A DNA stretch of 60,948 bases from NCBI GenBank assembly GCA_017860615.1, contig JAGDMU010000016.1, forward strand, positions 1 to 60,948, written 5' to 3'. Each line of letters begins with the position of its first letter. The stretch's first letter is position 1. A model generated the notes under the pieces. It saw nothing but the letters and a program-made list of their open reading frames with translations. It ran no database searches and was not told the origin of the DNA. Below are positions 45,429-54,349 of this stretch, piece after piece. Origin of the DNA: Pseudomonadota bacterium (GTDB lineage Bacteria > Campylobacterota > Campylobacteria > Campylobacterales > Sulfurospirillaceae). A program made the translations under genes and the position numbers.

Positions 45429-45567
45429 TGTAAAAATTCCTTTAGGTTGTTCCAATTAAGTTGATAGAATTTGAAAAAGATCAAATTCTACGTAGTGTGG
45501 ATGAGTAAAGATTGTAGACTAATGTGCCTTAAATAAAGACCAACAAAAGTGTCAATAAAACAAGATA

Positions 45568-45596
45568 CGGTGTGATCTTGTTTTAAAATCACACCG
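45568..45596 (-). terminator. Hairpin after the PiT gene
   Basis: CGGTGTGAT (45568-45576) / ATCACACCG (45588-45596), loop of 11. On the minus strand it begins 14 bases after the transporter stop and is followed within eight bases by TTGTTTTATT. Confidence 0.65.
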
Positions 45597-45609
45597 ATTA
45601 AAGCATTAA

Positions 45610-47094
45610 TTATTTCATAAAAAAATTAAGAGTCATATAGATGGCAGAACCAAGGAACGCAGTTACTGGTAATGTGAAAAGCCATGAAAGAAGAATGATT
45701 TTCACGGTACTTTTTTGAACACCACCATCCGTTTCAGCAATCATAGAACCTGTTACAGCACTCGATAAAATATGTGTGGTACTTACAGGTGCATGAGCAA
45801 AGTTAGCGAGCAAAATGGTGATCATCGCAGTTGCTTGTGCCACGGTTCCTTGCATATAATTAATGGGTTTTGCACCAATTTTTTCACCAATAGTATGTAC
45901 GATTCTTTGGTAGCCGATCATCGTCCCAATTCCTATGGCTAATGCAACAGCCATAATAACCCAATACGGAGCGTATTCGATAGGAGCAACCAGTAATTTT
46001 CTCTGACTTGTGATGTAATCAGACTTGTCTTTATCTAAAATCAAATAGATTTTTTCCGCTTGAGCGAAGAAGTTATCGGTACATAAAATAGAGGTTCGAA
46101 CACTCCATCTGTCTTTGGTTGTGAGTTCAGAGTATGAATTGAGGTTATCGAGTTTTGTAGCAACAGAAGAGATGGTTGAGTGAATTTGCTCAACATTACA
46201 CTCTGCAATGGTTTTATTGGTTTTAAGTGCGCTTATCAATCTTTTTTCATTGACAAGCTGAACAATTGTTTCACTGTTGTCTTGATAAAATCGTGCCAAA
46301 TTGTTTGCTGCATCTTTGGTTTGGGTGATTTTGTAGTGGTGGGAGTCCATATTGAGCGCATAATAATTGGGCAAAATACCAATGAGAATGATCATAATAA
46401 GACCGATACCTTTTTGACCATCGTTTGAGCCATGTGCAAAACTAACACCTGCACCTGTTGCTACGATGCCCATACGTGCTAAAAAGCTAGGGTGTTTCTT
46501 TTTTTCTTCATCATTGGGTGATTTAAAGAGTTTTGGGTTTTGGATGTATTTGCGTGATAATTTCATGAGTATAAAGGCAAACCCAACACCAATGAGTGGT
46601 GAGAGAGCCAATCCTGCTAAGACTTTATAAACAACTGTCCAATTCACACTGTGTGCAAGATCAAACCCATTTAAAAGACCAAAAGTAGCACTAACACCAA
46701 TGATAGAGCCAATTAAAGAGTGTGAGCTAGAAACAGGTAGCGCAAAGTACCATGTACCAAAATTCCATATAACCGCGGAGATAAGGAGTGCATAAACCAT
46801 TGCTAACGCAGCATTTTGATTTGTTTCGACCATAATGTCAAGAGGGAGTAAGTGAACAATAGCATAAGCGACACCAATTCCACCCATCAATACGCCTAAA
46901 AAGTTCATAATGCCCGACATTATGACAGAATATTTAGCCTTCATAGAGTGCGTATAAATAATCATTGCAACTGCATTGGCAGTATCGTGAAAACCATTAA
47001 TCATTTCATAAAAAAGAGCAATTCCTAACGATAAAAGTAGTAAACCAATCGTAAGGGTACCAACATCATTCAAGGCATCCCAAAGTACAAACAT
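45610..47094 (-). CDS. PiT-family low-affinity phosphate transporter
   Basis: 494 residues. Two PHO4 repeats: EMINGFHDTANAVAMIIYT at the N-terminus and NFAHAPVSTTHILSSAVTGSMIA near the C-terminus, with SHSLIGSIIGVSATFG and SFAHGSNDGQKGIG between; a cytoplasmic loop of about 130 residues (about 240-380) separates the halves. Proton- or metal-phosphate-coupled uptake across the inner membrane. Promoter region is AT-rich; no Pho box was found. Third phosphate uptake system in this window. Confidence 0.94.
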   Translation of the reverse strand: MFVLWDALNDVGTLTIGLLLLSLGIALFYEMINGFHDTANAVAMIIYTHSMKAKYSVIMSGIMNFLGVLMGGIGVAYAIVHLLPLDIMVETNQNAALAMVYALLISAVIWNFGTWYFALPVSSSHSLIGSIIGVSATFGLLNGFDLAHSVNWTVVYKVLAGLALSPLIGVGFAFILMKLSRKYIQNPKLFKSPNDEEKKKHPSFLARMGIVATGAGVSFAHGSNDGQKGIGLIMIILIGILPNYYALNMDSHHYKITQTKDAANNLARFYQDNSETIVQLVNEKRLISALKTNKTIAECNVEQIHSTISSVATKLDNLNSYSELTTKDRWSVRTSILCTDNFFAQAEKIYLILDKDKSDYITSQRKLLVAPIEYAPYWVIMAVALAIGIGTMIGYQRIVHTIGEKIGAKPINYMQGTVAQATAMITILLANFAHAPVSTTHILSSAVTGSMIAETDGGVQKSTVKIILLSWLFTLPVTAFLGSAIYMTLNFFMK

Positions 47095-47241
47095 AGAGTA
47101 ACATCCTAATTTTTAATAACTGTAACTTTATCGTATAAATATAGTTATTTTGCTTTAATAATTAAATGTATGAATTCAAGATCTTTTTACAATGGCATTT
47201 ATCTTGAAATATTTTTATGAAAAACATTGCTTCAAATCGAG

Positions 47242-48369
47242 CTAATTCATGTGTTTAAGTTGTTGCCTTAAGTCAACTAAAAGAGCATTTTGGCGCATTG
47301 CGACGTACTGTTTTATTTTTGATTTCATAAAGGTGTTAGGTTGTATGTTGATAACGATTGTTTCGTTGATAATACTAAAAATAGAAGCTTTAGCTGAAAT
47401 CATGGTTAAAAAACCTTTCTCCGTTGGGATCTGAAAGGCAATGTCAAATTCTCGCTCTACAAGATCTTTATGAATAATTTTTTCAATATCCGCAAGTTTG
47501 ACATGTAACACAACCGAACTTTCTGAAACGGTGTCGAGTGTGCCATCAATCAGTTTGATTTTATTGAGCAGAAGTGTCGCATTGATAGGTTTTTGAGGTT
47601 GTACCCTGATGTAACTACGATCCAGTGGGGATGCATCTAGAAACTCCAAATTGGCAAGCACAACAAGGGATTTTGCAGGATCGACTTTGATGATTTTTGC
47701 TTTGATGATGCTAGGAATTTTATCATGTTGAATAAACGTAAAACTCTCTTTGGTGTAGTAAAAAATTTTAGGCGTTGTGATTTTGAGTTGTGCGATGCCT
47801 TCATCAAATTTAGCAATGGTTGCCGCTTCTTTAATGGGAATACCATTGTAAAGATTGTGAAGCGTGACGGTTTTTTCTTTACGCAAAATGGATGAAAGGA
47901 CATCGTTTTTATTTTGCGTTTCGTAAAAGTCAAAATCCAATGTGCCATAAAAGATCTTTTTGCGAGTAGAGAGACGTGACATGACGTAGTATTTATCCAA
48001 GCGATCAAGCAGGCTTTTATACGAATCGGTGATATCAAAGAGGGTAATGCCAATATTTTTAATCTCTATTTTAAAATTTTGTTTGATGTTGTGCTCTAAC
48101 TTTTTGAGCACCTTTTTAGCATGGTGAATTTTAATCTCACGCAGTACGATTAAAAAAGTGTCAGTGCCTTGTTGTAAGAGCGTATGAAAGCCAAGTTCAG
48201 TATGGATGAATGCTATAAGATCTTTGAAAAAAAAGCCATCTTCTAAGTCGACCTCAAACCCAAACTTGACTACTGAAAAAGAGGTTTGATGCATCTTCGC
48301 ATAGGCAATATTTGCCTCTATAATGCCTCGATTGAGATAGGTATTAATGGCTTCATAGCGGCTGATCAT
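47242..48369 (-). CDS. Protein with degenerate GGDEF-like and PilZ-like regions
   Basis: 375 residues, soluble. Residues 1-150 resemble a GGDEF domain start and fold (YEAINTYLNRGIIEANIAYAKMHQTSFSVVKFGFEV shown by NRGIIEANIAYAKMHQTSFS) but have no GGDEF/SGDEF loop, so no cyclase activity is expected. Residues about 175-375 contain two beta-rich stretches, the second reading RSYIRVQPQKP...LDTVSESSVVLHVKL, which resembles the PilZ pattern R-x-x-x-R ... D/N-x-S-x-x-G in weakened form. A role as c-di-GMP effector is possible but unproven. AGGAAA lies 4 bases before the ATG. Confidence 0.55.
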   Translation of the reverse strand: MISRYEAINTYLNRGIIEANIAYAKMHQTSFSVVKFGFEVDLEDGFFFKDLIAFIHTELGFHTLLQQGTDTFLIVLREIKIHHAKKVLKKLEHNIKQNFKIEIKNIGITLFDITDSYKSLLDRLDKYYVMSRLSTRKKIFYGTLDFDFYETQNKNDVLSSILRKEKTVTLHNLYNGIPIKEAATIAKFDEGIAQLKITTPKIFYYTKESFTFIQHDKIPSIIKAKIIKVDPAKSLVVLANLEFLDASPLDRSYIRVQPQKPINATLLLNKIKLIDGTLDTVSESSVVLHVKLADIEKIIHKDLVEREFDIAFQIPTEKGFLTMISAKASIFSIINETIVINIQPNTFMKSKIKQYVAMRQNALLVDLRQQLKHMN

Positions 48370-48539
48370 CCTGTTTCCTTTAAAGAGTGTTCATCGTCTC
48401 AGATCCCGTTTTTTCAGTGAAGCCTATTTTAGGGTACATCATAAGGCAAAGCTCATGATTAAGGTAATAGTTAATCTCTTCATGATATAAGGGGAGATAA
48501 AATTATACTTAAAAAAACACGAAAAATGTGAGAATGCAG

Positions 48540-50399
48540 ATGAGTCAAAAATTTGAAAATGATTTAAAACGGTTTTACGATCTTTTAGGTGAGCGCCAAA
48601 GAGCACTAGGGAGTTATTTTAGCATTGTTGAGTCTTCAAACTACGATAAGCGAATAGAGGCTTTTATTGATACGTTTTTAGAGAGCATTGAACTCTCTTT
48701 GATCCGTGAAAACAGAGTGGCTGCCTTAACACGCTTGATTAATTTGCGCGATGAACAGATGGTACAAGCCTTGGAAAAAGAGGGTAAAGATGCTGTTTTT
48801 ATCACGCAGGCAAAAGAGAAGGCGTACCTGTGGGTGAAAGAGTTTTACCTCAAAAACCATGGCGAATTACTTTCCCTTGTCGATAAAGAGTGGCTTTTTT
48901 CGCCCTTTTACCGTCGTATCTTACGCGGAATACACGAAGTCGGAATGGCCATGAGTGCATGGCAATCTTCATGGAATGAACACATTATCAATACGATCAA
49001 TCCGCTTTTGGAGCTTGAATACAACAAAGATTCTCATGCGATTGCGCAGATGTTACACGAAAAAGGATTGCTTGATCCTGCTCCCACAGGAGAAGATGGC
49101 GACAGGTCCTACTCTGTTTTAGAAAAAATAGAGGGCGGTTATATTGCCAAAGCGTATGCAACGGCTTTTATCAAAGAGGTGCATCTTGTAAGAAATGCGT
49201 TACAAAGTTTGTGTGAAGATCTTTCTGAAATGGAAGACCCTGATTGGGATCAAAAAGCATTTTACATCGACTACTTCAAAGCGCTTGATGTGGCATTTGG
49301 TGAAGAAGAGCGAAGTGAACTCATTGCCAAATGGGCAGATGTAGATCGTAAATGGATGAAAATCACAGCCCCTATTCAAATCGGACATCCCTTAGAATAC
49401 TATGAAGATCACTACAAAAAAGCGGTAGCGCTTGAATGGGATGTAAGAGTCTCAAATCCTGAAAACAAAGGAGCGTATGAAACATTTGATCGTATTCTTA
49501 AAATGTTTATTCGTCTCTTTGATCAACATGCAGAAGGTGCTTTAAATATAAAAGAGAATGTTCTCTCCAATCTAAAACGTGTACAGCTCTACATCGGACG
49601 TCCAGCACTTTTTTATGCCGCTGAATTTAATGGACTTTTCTCCGCTCAAGTGGTTCCCAATGATGAAACGGTGAGCCGAGAATTGGGCAAAAAAATCTTT
49701 GCCTTCTCCGATAACATCTTAGACTCTCTTCGTGCTAAACCTTTTTTAAAAATCAATCAAGAGGTTTTTGGGCAGGCATTTATGGATGCTGAGCGAGAGA
49801 TTGTCTTTCATCAAGCGCCACTATGGCATCAGGTCTATGAGATAAGTACGATTGGGCATGAGTTTGGGCATATTTTATGGATGGATCATGATACAGAGAC
49901 GAGAATGAACCAAAGCGGTGTTTTTAAAAACATTGAAGAGTTTAAGGCAACCACAGGTGGGCTTGTCGCATTTTTTATGAATGAAGACGAAAGCCTTAAA
50001 ATGGCACTTTTACGCGATACCATTAAGCGTTCGGTCGGTTTAATCGCATGGATGAAAACGGGTGAAGTCGAGCCTTATTATTGTGAAGGACTTATTCATC
50101 TCACGGGACTTTTTGAGAGTGGTGTGTTGAACTTTGAGGAGACATTGCACATAGATCTTTCCTCTGAGGCGTATGAAGCTCTCAAAGCGTGGTATCTTAA
50201 AACCTATACGGAGCTTTTAAAGCACTATCTCTCCAAAGCAGATGCAAAACTTTTTTTAGAGCGTTTTGCTTCCAAAGAAGAAGGAAATTATATGCCAAAT
50301 TCTTTACATATCAAAAAATTTGTGAAGTACTATTGGGCATTACATCAACGAATGGGGCGCGATATTGACGAGAATGTGAAGCGCGAAGATTGGCTTTAA
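48540..50399 (+). CDS. ciaB: CiaB-family protein with HEFGH metallopeptidase-like motif
   Basis: 619 residues, close to the 610-residue Campylobacter invasion antigen B, to which I assign it from overall length and sequence character; this family is widespread in Campylobacterota, including free-living ones. No signal peptide. The only strong catalytic-looking motif is GHEFGH at residues 439-444, followed 22 residues later by the second Glu of EEFKATTGG (about 466-474): the HExxH...E layout of gluzincin zinc peptidases. The start is uncertain: GTGAG lies 7 bases before the ATG at 48540; ATG at 48534 and GTG at 48528 are alternatives. Monocistronic in appearance. Confidence 0.7.
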   Translation: MSQKFENDLKRFYDLLGERQRALGSYFSIVESSNYDKRIEAFIDTFLESIELSLIRENRVAALTRLINLRDEQMVQALEKEGKDAVFITQAKEKAYLWVKEFYLKNHGELLSLVDKEWLFSPFYRRILRGIHEVGMAMSAWQSSWNEHIINTINPLLELEYNKDSHAIAQMLHEKGLLDPAPTGEDGDRSYSVLEKIEGGYIAKAYATAFIKEVHLVRNALQSLCEDLSEMEDPDWDQKAFYIDYFKALDVAFGEEERSELIAKWADVDRKWMKITAPIQIGHPLEYYEDHYKKAVALEWDVRVSNPENKGAYETFDRILKMFIRLFDQHAEGALNIKENVLSNLKRVQLYIGRPALFYAAEFNGLFSAQVVPNDETVSRELGKKIFAFSDNILDSLRAKPFLKINQEVFGQAFMDAEREIVFHQAPLWHQVYEISTIGHEFGHILWMDHDTETRMNQSGVFKNIEEFKATTGGLVAFFMNEDESLKMALLRDTIKRSVGLIAWMKTGEVEPYYCEGLIHLTGLFESGVLNFEETLHIDLSSEAYEALKAWYLKTYTELLKHYLSKADAKLFLERFASKEEGNYMPNSLHIKKFVKYYWALHQRMGRDIDENVKREDWL

Positions 50400-50400
50400 A

Positions 50401-50440
50401 GATTATGTCAAAATTATGTCTTTGATGCAGAGCTTCGTTT
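50401..50440 (+). repeat. Possible degenerate half copy (C) of the two-hairpin repeat
   Basis: Just after the ciaB stop the sequence reads GTCTTTG, five unrelated bases, then GAGCTTcGtTTtAAAGAt, matching the first hairpin of copy A at 14 of 17 positions; the second hairpin is absent. Confidence 0.35.
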
Positions 50441-50450
50441 AAAGATTGGG

Positions 50451-50459
50451 TGTTATAAT
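50451..50459 (+). promoter_or_regulatory. Promoter of the biotin carboxylase gene
   Basis: Extended -10 TGTTATAAT (TATAAT at 50454-50459), 32 bases before the ATG at 50491. Confidence 0.6.
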
Positions 50460-50490
50460 TAGCGGATTATTTTTAGGAGGAAGTCAGGTT

Positions 50491-51939
50491 ATGGAGACCA
50501 AAAAAATTACGAAAGTGTTGATTGCTAATCGCGGGGAGATAGCACTCAGAATCATTCGCTCATGTAAAGAGTTGGATATAAAAAGTGTCTCTATTTTTTC
50601 ATCAATAGATGCCAGTGGTGTATGGGTGCGTAAAGCTGATGAGAGTATTTTACTCGAAGGTGATCCAATTCAAGTTTACCTCGATTATAAAAACATCGTA
50701 GAAGTAGCCAAAAGAGTAGGGGCTGATGCGATTCATCCAGGGTATGGATTTTTGTCTGAAAACCCTGATTTTGCTCAACACTGTATTGACAATGGTATCA
50801 TTTTTATTGGTCCGAAGCCTGAACATATTGCTCTTTTTGGTGACAAGATGGCATCAAAAATTGCGATGAAGGCAGTAGGTGTTCCCGTCATTGAAGGAAC
50901 CGATGAGCCTATAACCAACATGGAAGATGCAGTCAAAATTGCAAAAGAGATTGGTTTCCCTGTGATCATCAAAGCCGCATTTGGTGGTGGTGGTAAAGGT
51001 ATGCGTATTGTCAAAAAAGAGGAAGATTTTATTCCTATGTTTGAAGCGGCAACCAAAGAGGCTGAGCGCTTTTTTGGACGAGGCGATGCATTTATTGAAA
51101 AATACCTCTCCAATCCTCGCCACATTGAAGTTCAAATTGTTGCGGATAAATACGGCAACGTGATTCACTTAGCAGAGCGTGACTGCTCTATTCAGAGAAA
51201 GCATCAAAAAGTGGTTGAAATCGCTCCAAGCCCACGTTTGAACGATACGGTGCGAAAAGAGCTTTTAAGAACCTCTAAAAAAGCGATGATTAAGCTTGGA
51301 TATGAGAGTGTTGGAACGGTTGAGTATTTGGTGGATGAAGATGACAACTTCTACTTCATCGAGATGAATACCCGCGTTCAAGTAGAACATACCATCACTG
51401 AAGCGATTTCAGGCGTTGATATTATCTACCGTATGATTCGTATTGCGGAAGGTCAAAAACTTCCATTTATGCAAGAAGATATTAAATTCAGAGGATTTGC
51501 GATTGAATTTCGTATCAACGCAGAAGACCCTAAAAATGGCTTTATCCCTTCTTCTGGGCGTATTTCAACCTATCTTTCACCTGGTGGTCCTGGGGTTAGA
51601 ATGGACTCGATTGGCCATAAAGACTATATCGTTCCAACCAATTATGACTCGATGATTGGAAAGCTTATCGTTACAGGTTTGGATTGGGATGGCGTGGTGC
51701 GTAAATCAAGACGTGCTTTAGATGAGTTTATCATTGCGGGTATTCCTACCAATATCCCACTTCACCGTGAAATTGTACGCGATGAAGATTTTAAAGAGGG
51801 AATTTTCAATACCACCTATCTTGATAAAAAGCTTCCAACATTTACCATGGATGCGATTCAGCATCTTGAAGAAGATGAGGCAAAACATGAGAGAATTGCT
51901 GCTATTGCAGCGGCGATTCGCATGAGTCAGCAAAAATAG
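50491..51939 (+). CDS. pycA: Biotin carboxylase subunit, probably pyruvate carboxylase subunit A
   Basis: 482 residues. ATP-grasp biotin carboxylase: VLIANRGEIALRIIRSC, HPGYGFLSEN, AAFGGGGKGMRIV, RDCSIQRKHQKVVE, and EMNTRVQVEHTITE. Carboxylates biotin on a separate carrier. The longer C-terminal tail (HLEEDEAKHERIAAIAAAI) and EHTITE favour the PycA type, working with a separate PycB carrier/transferase to make oxaloacetate from pyruvate, over fatty-acid AccC; without the partner gene in view this is not certain. The ATG at 50491 has AGGAGGA 9 bases upstream; the open frame from 50446 includes the promoter. Confidence 0.85.
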   Translation: METKKITKVLIANRGEIALRIIRSCKELDIKSVSIFSSIDASGVWVRKADESILLEGDPIQVYLDYKNIVEVAKRVGADAIHPGYGFLSENPDFAQHCIDNGIIFIGPKPEHIALFGDKMASKIAMKAVGVPVIEGTDEPITNMEDAVKIAKEIGFPVIIKAAFGGGGKGMRIVKKEEDFIPMFEAATKEAERFFGRGDAFIEKYLSNPRHIEVQIVADKYGNVIHLAERDCSIQRKHQKVVEIAPSPRLNDTVRKELLRTSKKAMIKLGYESVGTVEYLVDEDDNFYFIEMNTRVQVEHTITEAISGVDIIYRMIRIAEGQKLPFMQEDIKFRGFAIEFRINAEDPKNGFIPSSGRISTYLSPGGPGVRMDSIGHKDYIVPTNYDSMIGKLIVTGLDWDGVVRKSRRALDEFIIAGIPTNIPLHREIVRDEDFKEGIFNTTYLDKKLPTFTMDAIQHLEEDEAKHERIAAIAAAIRMSQQK

Positions 51940-51990
51940 AGCTTACCTTGGAGAGTGTAAAAGCACTCTCCTTCTTACTTGGGATTTTCC

Positions 51991-52683
51991 ATGCACACGA
52001 TTTCACTTCTTAATTTACTCTATCTTCTTCCTCCTCTTTTTTTGGTTGCATTTTTTTACTACATTTGGGTTGGCAATAAAACAGAAATTGCCTTTGCAAC
52101 AGTTCGGATGAGCGTGCAACTTATCTTAATTGGCTATATTTTAACCTCCCTTTTTCAAACCAATGATCTTTGGCTTTTGGCACTTTTGGTAGCGGTGATG
52201 ATTACGACTGCATCACTTATTGCCAGGCGGAATATTCATCGCAAGGATTTTGAAATCTATGGGGTCATTTTTATCTCGATTGCTCTGGGTGGAACATTAA
52301 ATTTGGCGCTTGTTTTATGGGGTGTTTTAGAACTTGAAAATCCTCTGGACCCTCGCTATGTGATTCCTCTTGCAGGTATGATTTATGCCAATGCGATGAA
52401 TGCCATCTCCTTGTGTTCGGAGCGTTATGAAAAAGAGCGAGAACACCATGACATACTCAAAGCGCGTGCCATTGCTTTTAAAGCTTCTATGATGCCCCAG
52501 ATTAACTCCTTCTTAGCCGTCGGCTTTGTATCCCTACCAGGGATGATGACAGGACAGATACTCTCAGGGGTCGATCCATTGATTGCCGTGCGTTATCAGA
52601 TTGTTGTTATGGCGATGATCTTAAGCAGTGGGGCGATGAGTAACATTTTCTACCTCTCTTACATAAGCTACAAAGAAGATTAA
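51991..52683 (+). CDS. FetB/YbbM-type ABC permease (UPF0014)
   Basis: 230 residues, about seven membrane segments. ATVRMSVQLILIGYIL at the start of the core, PLAGMIYANAMNAISL and MMPQINSFLAVGFVSLPGMMTGQILSGVDP are characteristic. In E. coli FetAB is linked to iron export/homeostasis. No FetA ATPase gene is adjacent here. ATG at 51991 is taken rather than the TTG at 51979; the ribosome site (GGGA) is weak. Confidence 0.88.
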   Translation: MHTISLLNLLYLLPPLFLVAFFYYIWVGNKTEIAFATVRMSVQLILIGYILTSLFQTNDLWLLALLVAVMITTASLIARRNIHRKDFEIYGVIFISIALGGTLNLALVLWGVLELENPLDPRYVIPLAGMIYANAMNAISLCSERYEKEREHHDILKARAIAFKASMMPQINSFLAVGFVSLPGMMTGQILSGVDPLIAVRYQIVVMAMILSSGAMSNIFYLSYISYKED

Positions 52684-52826
52684 CGTCAATTCTAACTTTA
52701 ATTCGTCATTTTCTCACACTTTGAGTTTCCCGTAAGTCTGCATGTGTTACAATTTTATGTTTTATTTTAAATATATTTTTAAGTTTATTGACTGTTCGCC
52801 TTTCTAATTTAAATAAAGGGTCAACA
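52684..52826. other. Intergenic region before the solute-binding gene
   Basis: 143 bases, very AT-rich; ACAATTTTATGTTTTATTTT near 52748-52767 may hold a promoter. The open frame starting at 52788 has no ribosome site and is taken as untranslated leader. Confidence 0.4.
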
Positions 52827-53618
52827 ATGCATTTTTTAGCTTATCTACTCTGTGGAATTACATTTATCTTTTTTGGTACACCCTCCCTTATAGGTGCAGA
52901 GACTGCACTTTATGCCGTTCCTAATCCTCCTTTTAGTTTTCGAGATAAAGGTGCTATTCAAGGTTTGAGTATTGACCTTTTAGAGGCAAGCCTTGTAACC
53001 ATAAGACCGCGTTTTGCTCAAGAAGAGATTGAACTTGAGTCTGTGAACAAAATGTATGATGAAGCGTTAAAGCACCCCAAATCGTTTTTAGTGACAATGG
53101 TACGGCTCAAAGAGAGAGAACAGCAATTTCAATGGCTTGGACCCATTGCAACGGTTCGATTGGGACTTATCAGCAAGCGATCGACTCCTATTCCAAAAGG
53201 ACAAAATATTATTGAAGTTTTACGACCACTTAGGATTGCAACGGTCAAAGAAACTTCATCTGAAAAGTTGCTTTTTAAAGAAATTGGAACGAACCATGGG
53301 CTCACTATAACACGTGTTTCAACGCCTATTCAAGCGTATAAAATGTTAGAATATGGCAGAATTGATGCCTTAATTTATACCGATGTTCCTTTTGTGTACC
53401 ATTTGCTTACAGAGGGGCAAGATATTTCCCAATACCGTATGGCACATGTGATTCTCAATACAGATTATTATATTTGCGTTGGGAAAGATATATCTAAAGA
53501 GCAATTTAACACCATGCAAACACAGTTTAATCGCCTTAAAGAGCCTGATGGTAAAGGTGGCAGTATGTATGATCGCATTATGGCGAATTATCTAAAAGGC
53601 GAAATGCTTCAACCATAA
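52827..53618 (+). CDS. Periplasmic solute-binding protein (SBP_bac_3-like), stand-alone
   Basis: 263 residues; signal peptide about residues 1-24 (HFLAYLLCGITFIFFGTPSL). Then the two-lobe pattern of amino-acid-type binding proteins: LYAVPNPPFSFRDKGAIQGLSIDLLEA at the start and LRIATVKETSSEKLL plus GRIDALIYTDVPF in the second half. No permease or ATPase gene adjoins, so it may act as a sensor input or serve a remote transporter. AAAGGG lies 6 bases before the ATG at 52827, which also puts the signal peptide first. Confidence 0.82.
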   Translation: MHFLAYLLCGITFIFFGTPSLIGAETALYAVPNPPFSFRDKGAIQGLSIDLLEASLVTIRPRFAQEEIELESVNKMYDEALKHPKSFLVTMVRLKEREQQFQWLGPIATVRLGLISKRSTPIPKGQNIIEVLRPLRIATVKETSSEKLLFKEIGTNHGLTITRVSTPIQAYKMLEYGRIDALIYTDVPFVYHLLTEGQDISQYRMAHVILNTDYYICVGKDISKEQFNTMQTQFNRLKEPDGKGGSMYDRIMANYLKGEMLQP

Positions 53619-53646
53619 TTTTCATCAAAACTTCACGATTTTAGCC

Positions 53647-53652
53647 TATAAT
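53647..53652 (+). promoter_or_regulatory. Promoter -10 of the cysteine-rich lipoprotein gene
   Basis: TATAAT, 27 bases before the ATG at 53679; AAAAGAGG ribosome site follows. Confidence 0.55.
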
Positions 53653-53678
53653 ACGCGAAAACTTTTAAAAGAGGCTCT

Positions 53679-54275
53679 ATGAAGCATTTATTTTGGGTGT
53701 TTATCGCGCTATTTTTTGTTGGGTGTGGACCGCGCTATATCATTAAAAACCAGTACATCCCTCCTGCTTCTTCGATGTCTCAGTCGTGTTTAAACAACTG
53801 TTCGCTCATTCGCCAAAACTGTCAAAACCAGTGCCAACAAAATTATCAATATTGTCTTGATGATGCTTATGGAAAAGCTAAAATGGTAGAAATTGATGAG
53901 CAGCGTGCCTATGAGATCGCTTACAGTCGTTACCAAGTGGATTATGGTTTTTATCAGATGGATATGCACCGTTGGCAGAGAGATTATTACGATTATAGTC
54001 GAGATCTCAGCCATTATCAAAGCCAGTGTGAGCGCAATAAAGACCCAAATGCGTGTAGAAAACGTGATGAATTGCGTCATTACATGAACCGTTTAAGTCG
54101 TGACAGACCACGCGAACCATGGGTCCCAGCTCGCCCAACTTTTGAGCAAATACTCGTCAATCAACAGAGCTTTTGCACCACGAATTGTGGATGTGAACAG
54201 AGTTATGATAACTGTTTTGTAGGCTGTGGTGGACAAGTGATACCGCATAAAATCTGTGTGGAAAACTGCGACTAA
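53679..54275 (+). CDS. Cysteine-rich lipoprotein
   Basis: 198 residues. Lipobox VGC at residues 14-16 (Cys16 lipidated). The mature protein has 14 further cysteines in three clusters: CLNNCSLIRQNCQNQC...C near the N-terminus, C-x8-C in the middle, and CTTNCGCEQSYDNC...C...C...C at the end. The middle is rich in Tyr, Arg and Asp. Cysteine spacing such as C-x3-C and C-x6-C-x3-C suggests disulfide-bonded helical hairpins; no CXXCH heme motif is present. Family not recognised. Confidence 0.8.
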   Translation: MKHLFWVFIALFFVGCGPRYIIKNQYIPPASSMSQSCLNNCSLIRQNCQNQCQQNYQYCLDDAYGKAKMVEIDEQRAYEIAYSRYQVDYGFYQMDMHRWQRDYYDYSRDLSHYQSQCERNKDPNACRKRDELRHYMNRLSRDRPREPWVPARPTFEQILVNQQSFCTTNCGCEQSYDNCFVGCGGQVIPHKICVENCD

Positions 54276-54349
54276 AAGCTTGCCCTGTAATGATTTAGTA
54301 ATCGCTTGAGAGTATGATTTCTTCATTTTCAATGAAGGATTTATCCGTA

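Noticed and set aside
47095-47241. Search for a Pho box before the PiT transporter (and before the Na/Pi cotransporter at 5625-5708)
   Set aside because: GTTAC words occur before the PiT gene but not with the 11- and 26-base spacing; nothing similar is seen before the Na/Pi gene.
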